Assembly: GCA_964035545.1 (NCBI GenBank)
Contig: OZ037766.1
Span: 3,276,001 to 3,340,000, forward strand
Source: Bugula neritina
Lineage: Eukaryota > Bryozoa > Gymnolaemata > Cheilostomatida > Bugulidae
Length of the DNA: 64,000 nucleotides
Direction: 5' to 3'
Under the pieces are notes generated by a model. That model searched no databases and was not told the origin of the DNA. It saw nothing but the letters and a program-made list of their open reading frames with translations. The translations under genes were made by a program, and so were the position numbers. Below, piece after piece: positions 51,397 through 62,539 of the stretch; the first letter of the stretch is position 1; every line of letters starts with the position of its first letter.

Positions 51397-53351
51397 TATT
51401 GCTATAATATTTTATTATAGATACTTGAAAGCACAGTTCTTTCTTTTTGATCAGATGTCATTAATTTGAAACTTTAAACTAGCTACTTTTTATTTTCATT
51501 TTAAAATTAAGAAGGTAAATTTACAAATTGCAAATTTTATATTTTATTAAAGCTCAATAATTTATTGAAATTGCTTTACAACAAAGTTTGTTTTGCTGTT
51601 TCAAAAATCATCACTTACATTAATTAAATACTCAATTAATTTTAAGAATACAAGCATACATTTATAATTAACTTACAAATAGATTTTTTTAAATTTCAGG
51701 AAAATGGGCTCAGCTATAATTCTTATTCCGTTTTTTCTCCAATACAAGATATCATGTAGATAGCTTATTGTAACTTTACTGAGATATATTTCAATACTTA
51801 TAACAGTTGCATCAGGTATAAGCTGTATATTGGGACTAACATCAGTGTGGTCTCAAATAAATAAAACAGATAATAAGTTACTGAGAATTTAGAGTCTAAA
51901 AATTATGATTTATAGACGCTTTTTACAATTTCAACCTAATAATGGTGAGCAGTTCTATAACCAATTTAAATTGACAATGTAGATTTCACGTAAACTTTTT
52001 TTTTCTGACGCTCAAGTATAATACACACTACCAGCCATATATAATTTAATAAATTTATTTGTTGAAGCAATTTTATCAACAATAATTCTAGTCTCATCAA
52101 TTGCTAATTATAGAGTAGAGTCTAGCTTTAGTTAATCTGGCTGCCATATTTTTTTAAGTTAATGAGAGATTGTTTAATTGCGAGTAAAATAATATGCAAA
52201 CTGGACTCATTTCTTTTAATCATAGTTTTGGTCTATATTAAATATATTAAAACCAAGTATTATTTTTTATATCAAGTTGAAGCTAAGTTTTTTTTTATTT
52301 TGCAGATAAATGAAAAATTGCAATTAATTTAATTCATTTTTAGCCTAAAAATAATATAATATGTGGAGTTGTTTTGAGTCATTAACTACAATTTTTTAAA
52401 AATGGTTAGCGCTATAATGCTAAAAGGTAGGCTATAATATGATTGGCCTGAAACAACCAATCAGTATGCAAATATTTCACAATTTTATTTATTTGTTACA
52501 ATGTCTAATTTTCGAAATTTCTTAAAAAATTTAAAAATGACACTAATAGCTAGTACACATCAAAAACCATCTGATTTATGAAACCTTTTTAAATGAAGCT
52601 TATGCAGTTGCACTAAAAGTACTCATATCCTGCAACTTAAATACTCTAAAGTTAAATTTTCAATCAAAAAGAGAAAAAGAATATAATATAGTTCAAACTA
52701 AACAAATGCGTATTTCAATAATAATGCACGGTAGCTAAAATAGTTTTTCATAAGATTAAACAGCTTTCTTAAATAATATTTTCTACTTATTTGTAGTTTA
52801 GTTATAATTATTATAAAAATAACATAATAGCCTTAAGTTGTTTAATGTAAAGAGAATATTTACTCTAAGTTTTATGTCTGCAGTATTTCTATTCACATAA
52901 AACTGCACATTATATATAATATGTAATCCTAAATGTGTCGTGTGTCACAAAGGATCAATTGAGACAAAGCAATTATTGCACAATCTGTAAAACTAAATTA
53001 ATAAAATACTACAGAATGTGCTAAAGATTAGATAAAGTTTTGTTCAATTATTATCTATACTTTTAAAGTGTTGCTACGCTTCATTTTACTATGCTTCGCT
53101 TTGTATAGGTATTTTGTCTGTTTGTGTTATCATATATATGCCAACAATATTGCGGTAAGAATAAAATGTATGTTGTGCTTTAGTATCAGTTAATTGACCA
53201 AACTTATTTATATTGAATCTAAGCTTGCTATAGTAATTAGCGCTTAACAGCGTGTTTTGGACCACCGATATTAGCGTTTTTTTACTTTAATTAATGACTA
53301 TATAATAAAATCAAAATGCTGGTGTTTTTTGAAATTGTGATATTTTTGTAT

Positions 53352-53509
53352 TTATTCAACAGAAACTAAAGTTCATTTTAATATTTAAAAAAATAAAAAC
53401 TTAAACAAAAGCTTAACAAGAAAAAACTTTTAAATTTATTGTTATTTGTCCATCAAGGTTCCAGTCGATTCATTCATCATGCATCAGTGTCCGAGGTTAG
53501 GTCCAGATT
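53352..53509 (-). terminator. C3 exon 3 and poly(A) signal
   Basis: Same as C2 with few changes. AATAAA at 53357-53352. Confidence 0.6.
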
Positions 53510-53710
53510 CTAAAATAATAAATCCCAAAAGTCACATAAATTTAGTAAACATAAAAAAAATTAGAAAAAAATCAAAAAGGAAATATTGAAACTAAAATTA
53601 CTTATAGACAAAAGATTAATGCAATAATTGCAAAGAATAACCAGTTGGTAGATTTTTTTAATTTCTGAACACAAAATGCTGCATCTATAAATAACAACTT
53701 ACTGAAGCAC

Positions 53711-53953
53711 TTAGTACAAAGTGTTGTAAGATGGTTTTCTGTAGCTACCATATGAGGTCCTTCTGTTGTAGCTGTTGTAACCACCTCGTCTGTTGTTGTA
53801 ACCTCTTCTGGTGTTGGAGTATCCTCTGTTGTAGTTGTTATTGTAGTTGTTGTAGCGAGCTGGTCTGTTGTAGCTGCCTCTAGGTGCATATTGCCCATAG
53901 CTAGCAGCAGCAAGTGCCAAACAGACAGACAATAGGATTGCGATGACCTTCAT
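53711..53953 (-). CDS. C3, secreted Tyr/Asn/Arg-rich peptide (family C, short form)
   Basis: 80-aa precursor, nearly identical to C2 but missing one ~9-residue SYNRKGGYN-type repeat. It reads [32 protein letters not shown], so NNRR replaces NTRR. Signal peptide 1-17 is identical to C2. Minus-strand structure: exon 1 from 54133 upward, intron 1 53964-54132, exon 2 53703-53963, 3'-UTR intron 53510-53702, exon 3 from 53509 down. It is the second tandem unit's gene. Confidence 0.86.
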   Translation of the reverse strand: MKVIAILLSVCLALAAASYGQYAPRGSYNRPARYNNYNNNYNRGYSNTRRGYNNRRGGYNSYNRRTSYGSYRKPSYNTLY

Positions 53954-54207
53954 GATTTTTTTGCTAAAAGAATAACAGATTGGTTTACTTTCAAGTTGCT
54001 TTTTATTAGGACAAAATTATTTATTACAATTCATTTTCATTGAGCTTTTAAATATCTTTTGTTACTGATTTACCTTCAGTGAGCTAAATCTTAGTAAAGA
54101 GTAAAACTAGAATCAATATAATATATACTTACAGTTGTATGGTTACAAGACAGCTTGTGTACAGTTGAGATGCAGAGCAGAGAATGAATTCAACATAATC
54201 CACTGCT

Positions 54208-54216
54208 CTATTTATA
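54208..54216 (-). promoter_or_regulatory. TATA box of C3
   Basis: TATAAATAG on the minus strand, same context as C1 and C2. Confidence 0.75.
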
Positions 54217-54225
54217 CTCCACTAG

Positions 54226-54252
54226 ACCGGCACTTGGGTGATTGATTGATGA
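54226..54252 (-). promoter_or_regulatory. Family C upstream block (C3)
   Basis: ACCGGCA (T-to-C at the next base) plus GATTGATTGATGA, same spacing as C1 and C2. Confidence 0.45.
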
Positions 54253-55224
54253 AGAATAATGACTATTTCTGGTTACACATGTCATGCAGTTTCTTTAATA
54301 TCCTCAAAAACTGCGCCATCATTGCATAACATTACTTTTAAGTTTTTTTGCTGAATAAAGTGGTACCATAGTTACCGCTTGCCGCCATCAATTACCCTGT
54401 AGTCAATTCATTCAATCCCCTCTTGACTTAAAAAACACAACCTACAGGATACAAATAGAAGAACTATGAGCCAAATAGTCTGAAGATGCATGCCTTTTGA
54501 TCATAGCTATTATTATAACCTTGAAACAATAGATCTTTTATCTTTTATAAATTCTTTATTTGATGCCTTTGTTTACAATATTTTTACTACATAATGACTT
54601 CCCATGCAATCTAAAATACTGCAACTTGAATAAGAGTCAACAAAAAGCTTAAAATTAACATAGGTAAAAAGTAAAAGTTATTTAATTTGGCTGTCGGTAT
54701 ATTTGTCTATAATATGCAATAAAAACCAAGATTGTGCAGAGAACAAGTGAGCACCAAGAAATAACTATTTTTCCAAGTTGAAAAGCTAAATTCACAAATA
54801 TACATAATTTCGTATTACAAAAGAACATATTTGGAGTAACCAAATTTATAGCCAGCATTTATTCCCTTTGTTATGTACTCAAACACTTTAAGTTATACAG
54901 TTTATTAATTTGCTAGTTATACTCATTAACCAAGTGCTATCCATTTTAATTTCTTTGAACCTTGGTTTTCCCAATGCCATTAATAATTTTAAGCCTAAAG
55001 TTATGTTTTGCGAGAATCAATTAGGAGACCGCCTCATTTAAGTTTCTAATATACTTTAGTATAATAAACATAAATGACATTTCATACAATTCAAGCAGTT
55101 ACAGCAATGTATAATTATATAAAGAGTGTTTGCTTGTTTTGAAATCCCGCATTTAATAATATTTAATTGTAAAAAGCATAATCGAGAAAAACAAAACTTC
55201 TTCAATAAATGACGCCTCATTATG

Positions 55225-56000
55225 CAACTATATTGCCTGTACGGTCATATTACAATTCAATCTTGTGGTAAAAAGTTTATAAATAATTTGTTTAAAAGTA
55301 GACTGGAAGAATTGTTTAATGTTTGATGAGATACTGATTTCTGAATCACTTCCAAATGAATAAATTATTTTATGAAAATGAGGCTGTGGTATCGCAGCAT
55401 GTATACGTATATGCGGGGTGACACATGAGAGGGAGGTTATTAATGAGATCTGTACCACTTTATTCATAGTAGCTTGAATATTTATTAATGTTTATTCACA
55501 AGGTTGGATATTGTGCAATAATAATTAAATAATTAGTTTTGCTAATTAGAATTAATCTAAATAAACTATAGATTGCCTAAAATATTTCTCTTATAATTAA
55601 TGTATTACAATTTGTTCACTATAACCCATATCACAGTTTAATGTTTTTTACCAAAAGAAAGATTAGTGTTGTAATACAAATAATTTGAAATGCTTGAATT
55701 AGAAGCTTCCATAATTGACTTTGTTGAATATAGCTGTAAATCTCGCTTATTATGGAACTATAATGAATTGTAAAATTAATGTTTAAATGAAGTTTTAACA
55801 CTTGTAGTCCTAGCTGTAATATAATATATTTTGTAATATAGCAGTTTTTATTGTTTAAGCTTTAATGGGAAGTATTTTAAAATAAATCATATTTTGAAAG
55901 GTGGACGTGGTGATTGGTGTAACCCCTATGCATCAGCTTTCCTGTGGTGTACTAACACTACCCAAATTGCCATTATATTATGCCTTAAACTTTTTGCCTC
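55225..56000 (+). repeat. Degraded fragment of the C tandem unit
   Basis: 55260-55380 still resembles 45030-45160 and 50500-50620, for example TCACTTCCAAATGAATAAAT. Weaker similarity continues to ~56000. No C gene remains, so this looks like an old third unit. Confidence 0.45.
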
Positions 56001-57198
56001 AGATGAGTGCACTTTAAGCACAATAAGACTTCCCATTTACTTTATATCCTTTAAAAAGTATCAATTTGTGCGTGGGCCAGTATTGCCTAAACATTGAAGA
56101 TTATAAACTAGGCAAAAACTAATTGGTTGGAGTTGTACCAACCAAAAAGTTCTTCAAGTTTTACAGTAGCTGCTTTGAAATATGCAAGGGCAATCCAAAC
56201 AAAAGTTGCATTACATGATGTTTTTTGAACATTTGAAACTATTTTGCTATAGCAAGTGCGGTGACATTCTTCAGTGAGTACAAGAGTGTATATAAAATGT
56301 AAACACCTTTTAGAACATGTTCTAGAAATTAGAATCAAATTTGGTCACCTTTCACCGCCGTGGTCTTGCTACATGAAATCTGTCTCTTTCTCTAAGTAAA
56401 CTGGGTCAAATATGAATCTTTCCAAACTCCCTTTTGTAAACATAATATTTGCTTCATAATTACGAGTTTCTTCAATTCTTTCAACTTAGATGATATTTTA
56501 CAGGTTTTAAAACCAAGATTTAGTTACGACGAAACTTATATAACATAGGTATTATATAATACAAAAATGCTAATCACTACAACTCTTTTAAAATGAGAGA
56601 TTTTACAAAAGCAGTACCAGAAAGCAACTAACTTAAAAAGAAGGTGATTAGCTAGTAAACAGCTATTAATTTTATTGGGCGCAGTACTTTTAGTTTATAT
56701 AGTAACTTTTGTATGTAAACTAATCTAGTTAAAAGCAAACTTGGCAACATAGTTACTGCAAAACTGGAACACTGTAGAAAATAATAACTGATTTTCAAAT
56801 TTGCATTTTGGTGAAAGCTTTCTGTTTGTTCTGAGCCATCAATGTCATAATCTGAGTCAATGCAGCTCAAGAAGTGAAAGAGAAAAGTAAGCTGCATTCG
56901 CCTTAATCATAGTTCATTTTGTTTGAAGATGTACACAACCTTCATTTTTTGACAAAATAATGGCTGTACAGTTTTGCATATAGAGATATCGACACAGGGC
57001 AATACCTACTCTAGTTTGTGTATTGTGCAGCAGTAGAGATCAAAGCATTATAGGCATTCATGCTTCTCATATATATATAACAGCTTTTGTGTTGATGCCA
57101 TTAACAAAGGAAAGTACTTCTAACCATGTACATTTATATATTATAGTCTGTTAGATATAATTGTTGATTCATTTTGAACATTTGAAAGTGTAAAATAA

Positions 57199-57265
57199 TT
57201 GCCTCCACCGAGATTCGAGCCACAGACCTCCGACTTGCAAGCAGTAACCAATGACGCTTTATACA
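57199..57265 (-). mobile_element. tRNA-like SINE head (diverged, same family)
   Basis: The minus strand reads TTGGTTACTGCTTGCAAG, a B box GGCTCGAATCTC (57221-57210) and GGTGGAGGCA, matching the 44756 element in its TTGCAAG and GG.TCGA.T segments. Confidence 0.5.
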
Positions 57266-59096
57266 GGGGCTTCGGGATTCCAAACAACAGAGAGTTTATG
57301 GCTGTTCACCATAACTATCAACTTGCATGTCTCTTTGTTTCACTTATTAGACTTCAATGCTTACTAATGTGATGTCTTTACGGGCAAAATTTCGCAATAC
57401 TTTAAAATATTACTTGTGTACCACATAGGCACGTCTTTGATTTTAGGAAGTGCATTTATTCGGCAGTTTTTGAATATTTAATGAATAAATTTTACATTCT
57501 ATATTGGATTAGTGTGGTTAGTATGAATAATTATGACGATGCAGTTTAGTAAAGTTATGGCAACTGACACTTTCTGTTATAAACTCGCACTGCACTTCAT
57601 GCCAGGACTCAAACCAGATGAAATAGTTTACTTGTGATTTTTGGCAAAGTAGCAATAAAGTACCAAATCACAGAATCACAACAAGTATACTTTTGCAGAC
57701 AGAGTGACTCTACTGAACTTACAGAAATTTGCCGAGCAACTCTGTAGCACCTTGCTAACTTTACATGCTTTTCAACTTCTATGCAGCAGCAACTGCATCT
57801 TTATTACTTAAAATTTCAACAGCATAATTCACTGTGGTGAACTCGAAGTCTAAAAAAATACCCATTAGACAACAATGTTGGAACTTAAGCATTAAGGAAG
57901 ACCAATTGTAATAGAACATTTTATTAAGCACTATAAGTTACATTAATACTAATGGTATAATTGGAGAAAGTATTACTGGCTTATATTATAGAAAGCTAGC
58001 TAACGACATACAGTATCTGTCTAAAGTTTAAGGTGATTACTCACTTAACAATGCAAATTCATGATTTATTCATAATTTTACTTCTTAGAATAGTAAAATT
58101 TATCCAAGAAAAGTAATAATACAATGCAGTCATTAAGGACACTTTGATTTTCTGTTTCATTCAGTTTATTTTGCTGATCGTATACACAAAGATAGTTATA
58201 GCAGAAATTTAGTTTCGCATAGTTTATTTTAAAACACATTAATTCTATGAATTGTAAAGCCTTTAAATATTACAGCTCTAAACTATGTTTTGAGTGTTTT
58301 GCCAAGGATTTGTTGACTGAAAGCTTAAAGTTTTAGATGTAATCTTGTCTGCTGAATGTGAAGCTCCTATATAGACAGTCTATTTTTAGCCTAAATCCCC
58401 CCTCTGCCAAGTAACCTATTAAGTTTTTTCTCTCATGTCAGCTTGGGGTGCGAAGAGTCTCTTGAGTTGATGATTGCAGACTGAGATATGCACCTGAAAT
58501 GAATCTTTTGCAGCCTCAGGCACCAAAGTTGCCGAGCAGGCTTATGGCACCTCAAAAAATCTTGGTCCCTGTTCAAATCTGAAAAGTTGCAAATCATGTT
58601 GTTATTTTTACCCACCACAAAGCTTCTGGTGATAAACACAGTACAAGTGCCGGTTACTATATTTAAAAGCTTTAATTAATCCCCCTTTACAATAATGATT
58701 TTTTTTATTCAGGTATAATTGATCATATATATATAATAGTAACTTAATTGTGGTAAACTTATAAATTGGATTATAAATAAAATCAACCAACATGATAGCA
58801 CACATGGCCATGCAATAAAAATTTTTGCTTTTAATAACACATTATATATGAAGTGAAAAAGCAACCAACTTTATCTAGATGAGTATATGTACTATACCTA
58901 TGAAAATGATTCAGAATATGTGTATGCATGGTTAATTATTGAAAGTGCGAAAAAGTTTTATATAGCATATACTTTAGAAATGTATATTGCTAATAGCAAA
59001 TAATATATAGTAAAGTCTATATTGTTTTATAGGTTATCAAAGCAATTGAACTGCTAATAATAATATGTTACATCAATTCATAGTTCAATTATCACA

Positions 59097-59357
59097 ATGA
59101 AATATATAAAACACTTGTATGGTGACTTAATATTAACCATTTTACTGTATGTATATTATATTTTAGCAAATAGCATATTATACTCGTCAGTTTCCGGTCC
59201 ATTTTTATATTTTATTATACACACATTTTATGAAATGGAAAATAAGTCAAATTTTAGATGCTATAATGCAGCTGGCAAGCTTTACTTCTTCCTACAACAA
59301 GGACGGCTGTATATGGGTTTAAGAGACCAAACAGGTTTTCTTGTAGCATCTAAATAA
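59097..59357 (+). CDS. Unassigned 86-codon ORF, possibly an exon
   Basis: The frame has an N-terminal hydrophobic segment (LILTILLYVYYILAN, residues ~11-25) and a non-repetitive C-terminal half, CYNAAGKLYFFLQQGRLYMGLRDQTGFLVASK. The second half is richer in G+C than its surroundings and is preceded by a possible acceptor (attttag at ~59250). The spacing of hydrophobic, Gly and Arg-Asp residues loosely recalls one beta-trefoil strand set of FGF-type proteins, but I do not rely on that. It has no family A, B or C features. It could be a chance ORF or one exon of an unrelated gene. Confidence 0.2.
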   Translation: MKYIKHLYGDLILTILLYVYYILANSILYSSVSGPFLYFIIHTFYEMENKSNFRCYNAAGKLYFFLQQGRLYMGLRDQTGFLVASK

Positions 59358-59887
59358 CTCATGTTTTTAGTCTTGAAAAACTATTTAGTCAATTTTTGAC
59401 AATTTTTTAGCAACAATTAAGCAATATTTTATCACATATTGTAACTTTTAAGTTTAAGACTATCATAAAATATTACTCTATTTTATTTTAATGTTCTGCC
59501 AAACAATTTGAACATTTAATGTATTGCCAAATTACAAAAAAATATTTGCAAAAGTTACGTTTGCAGCAAACAGCACTATAAATCAAAATTTATTTAAGAG
59601 ATTGTTGTTAAGAGACTAGAAAATAAAGGAAGTGATGATGATGCAAAAACCCATCAATAGCAACCCACATTTTTATTTTTCTGAGAATTTTACCTTCAAG
59701 TTAATTTGGTGGATGATTTTTTCACAGATAAATAATGTGCCATTATAGATCGACATTTGTGCTGGCTTGTATTTATAGAACAAATGTCGCGTGATCATAC
59801 GCTGTGATATTGAGGTTGTCAAGGTGTTGAAATCTCTTACTAAAAACATTTATCCGATTTGACACACAGGGTAATTAATATTATGTT

Positions 59888-59900
59888 AATCAATGCCGGT
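59888..59900 (+). promoter_or_regulatory. Family C upstream block (C4, reduced)
   Basis: AATCAATGCCGGT keeps the ATGCCGGT motif and one AATCA unit about 10 bp before the TATA box. The tandem GATT units are not kept. Confidence 0.4.
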
Positions 59901-59909
59901 TTTACAGCA

Positions 59910-59918
59910 TATAAATAG
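59910..59918 (+). promoter_or_regulatory. TATA box of C4
   Basis: TATAAATAG. The exon 1 that follows keeps the CTCAACTGTACACAAGCTGT block of the other C genes. Confidence 0.75.
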
Positions 59919-60004
59919 AGTTGGAGTTGACTCAGTTATTCAGAATCTACTTTCTAGCTCAACTGTACACAAGCTGTCTACAGATAAGTAAGTGTCATAT
60001 ATCG

Positions 60005-60005
<1 letters not shown>

Positions 60006-60099
<94 letters not shown>
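60006..60099. repeat. (TA)n microsatellite in C4 intron 1
   Basis: About 46 TA units just after the exon 1 donor, as in C1. Confidence 0.95.
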
Positions 60100-60100
<1 letters not shown>

Positions 60101-60556
60101 CATAGCATTTATGTGGTATTAGAATAATGTAGTAAATATAAATATGAATAAATGCTTAAGAACTGACTTTTGTTATTCAATTTTTTAAATACTGTTTGAA
60201 CAGTTACTTTATGAAGTAGAAAAAAGTATAAAATCAATTCATAATAAAATAGACTATATAAACCCAATAAAACAAGTTGTATATTTGTAACTTTGAGATT
60301 ATAAATCTTTGTGGAATATAGTAAATTATGCTATGTGTTTAGAGGTTCAATTGTCCTTTAATAAGCTAGTACTTTAAACATCATAAGCAACATAATAATT
60401 TTACTATTGAAAATTTAATTAAAACTTTCTGGTTAGAACATATACGTAAAAGATTTATTTCATTAATATAGGACTTTATTGGAAAATAGTAATATATAGG
60501 TGATATCAATGTTGATTTAGCTAACAATTATTATTTGTAGTCAAAAACTCAGAATC

Positions 60557-60829
60557 ATGAAGGTCATCGCAATCCTATTGTCTGTCTGTTTGGCACTCGC
60601 TGCTGCTAGCCTTGGGCAATATGCACCCAGAGGCAGCTACAACAGACCTGCTCGCTACAACAACAACTACAACAACAACTACAACAGAGGATACTCCAAC
60701 ACCAGAAGAGGTTACAACACCAGAAGAGGTGGTTACAGCAGCTACAACAGAAAAGGTGGTTACAACAGCTACAACAGAGGGACCTCATATGGTAGCTACA
60801 GAAAGCCATCTTACAACACTTTGTACTAA
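60557..60829 (+). CDS. C4, secreted Tyr/Asn/Arg-rich peptide (family C)
   Basis: 90-aa precursor with signal peptide [17 protein letters not shown]. The mature part starts SLGQYAPRG (Leu for Tyr at the second mature residue), then follows the C2 pattern with [20 protein letters not shown] and GYNSYNRG to KPSYNTLY. Exon 1 ends at 59987 (cagataa|gtaagt). Intron 1 is 59988-60540 and contains a (TA)n tract. Exon 2 is 60541-60837, the 3'-UTR intron 60838-61642, and exon 3 starts at 61643. It is the only plus-strand C gene. Its flanks are not part of the tandem unit and its introns are longer, so it is an older or separately moved copy whose CDS has stayed close to C2. Confidence 0.86.
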   Translation: MKVIAILLSVCLALAAASLGQYAPRGSYNRPARYNNNYNNNYNRGYSNTRRGYNTRRGGYSSYNRKGGYNSYNRGTSYGSYRKPSYNTLY

Positions 60830-61642
60830 GTGCTCCAGTAAGTTTGCATGCCTTTTATATGTAATGTGCTGTATTTTTCTTTTATTTGTTACTACTGAAT
60901 ATAGAAAATAAACTCCAAAATATATAAAGTTTTAGTACCATGTATATGCTGCAATAAATTTGTAGCACAACAACGCAGTAAAATTAATATTTTCTAACTT
61001 CTCTATAAACTGTGTAAATAGACCATTTTCAGAGGTTCCTGAAATCTCCTTTAAAATTGAGAGCTGTGTTCTTCTAAAGTAAATAGGTTGAATCTTTGTA
61101 TAAAAAGCAAACACATTGAAATTTTAAAGTTTGGCTGCTACTTAAAAATTTAATTATGCTATAGAATTGATATTTTAGGAAGTAGATATTTTGGTATAAG
61201 CAAAAAAATCAGCAACGTTCAAAAAAAGTTTTAAAAATAATTCTTCATGGATAATTTTGACAGATATAAACTTGAAAGCATTTTTGTGGTTTTGGCTACT
61301 GCAACTAAACCACAAAAATAAGTTTAAGTCTATAAATTTGCATTGTGCTCAACAAATTTCATTTTGGGAGAGCACAACTCTTAATTTGAGACCTCTGAAA
61401 AGGGTCTATTGACTGTTACATTTAGAAATGTTTTTGAAATATTCAACATTACCAAGTTGATAAGCTTTAACACTGTAGCATAACTAAACTGTATTTATAT
61501 ACTTTGATAAAAAAAGGTGTTTGTTCATGAATAAAGTTTAGGACCAACTGATATATAAAGTAAAAGATTGTTTGGTATTAACTATAATATAATCATATAG
61601 CTGTGTCATTATTTTCTTTCATTTAATTATCATTTATTACAG

Positions 61643-61805
61643 AACCTTAATGATGAAACTTTGACGATTCTTCCGGAAATGATGACACTCGACTATGAAA
61701 AATAACCTTTCTAACTCTTTTTAATTTTTTGTTCATTCAGTTTTTCCTACTTTAACTTACATCTTTGTTGTTAATTCTTTTGTTGACAAATATAACATAA
61801 TTAAA
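61643..61805 (+). terminator. C4 exon 3 and variant poly(A) signal
   Basis: Acceptor tttattacag at 61642. The exon contains GGAAATGATGA as in C1. No AATAAA is visible nearby, and ATTAAA at 61800-61805 is the best signal. Confidence 0.5.
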
Positions 61806-62140
61806 CAATCTACAATCTTCTAAAATATTAGAAAAATTTATAATGTAAATTTAAAAATCACAAAAAAACAATATAGTGATATAATTATACTATCAAATTA
61901 ATTTTCAATACTTACAACAGAACATGCATGTATACACTATAATTTAAACACACATTTTTGCTCCACTCTAGTTGCAATATGCACCAACTACTAAAGCATT
62001 ATTCTTATGTAATAAATTAAAACCTCTTCAAGTAATTATTCTTCAAATTAAAGCTAGAAAACAATATTAATATTATAAAATATTGTCATTGCAAAAATAT
62101 CTATACTTAAAACAATGTTTTTAGTTGACCTTAAGAATTT

Positions 62141-62142
<2 letters not shown>

Positions 62143-62195
<53 letters not shown>
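62143..62195. repeat. (TA)n microsatellite
   Basis: About 26 TA units in the gene-free stretch between C4 and the retroelement. The rest of 61810-62540 shows no recognisable feature. Confidence 0.93.
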
Positions 62196-62199
<4 letters not shown>

Positions 62200-62539
62200 G
62201 TAAAATATATTTTAATACTATAGTTATCAAATAGTGCTCAAAATTTTCTAGGAAAATTGAGCTATAAATACTATAATTATATAGGTTACAATTGACTAAG
62301 ATCTTTATTTAAAATCAATCATATCACCTACAGATTTGTTTGGTAGCACGAAAACTTCTGCCACCCGTCAGGGTGATGCATAAAATAATGAAACAACAAT
62401 ATTGGAATGTAAAAGTTATGGATTTAAAATGCAGCTAAAGTATTAAAAGTGCAATGGGCATTATCATAAAACAAAGCTCATGTATTAAAACCGGTTCAAG
62501 TAAAATTTAGAGCTATGCCTGCACGTTGATGTTAGTTCA

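Larger units (their letters stand above)
49023..54473 (+). repeat. Tandem unit 2 carrying C3
   Basis: Direct repeat of unit 1. The junction shows as ...gaactatgagcc followed by aacttagttataatat at ~49023. It contains the snap-back palindrome at 51291-51396 that unit 1 lacks. Confidence 0.72.
56000..59880. other. Gene-poor stretch between the C units and C4
   Basis: Apart from the tRNA-like element (57199-57265) and the doubtful ORF at 59097-59357, only short frames of low coding character occur. None has a signal peptide, a recognisable domain or a duplicate in the window. Confidence 0.45.

Noticed and set aside
62330-62400. Hammerhead ribozyme in the retroelement's 3' flank
   Set aside because: I looked for CTGATGA...GAAA core elements. 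Only scattered GAAA and TGATG occur, without a consistent fold.
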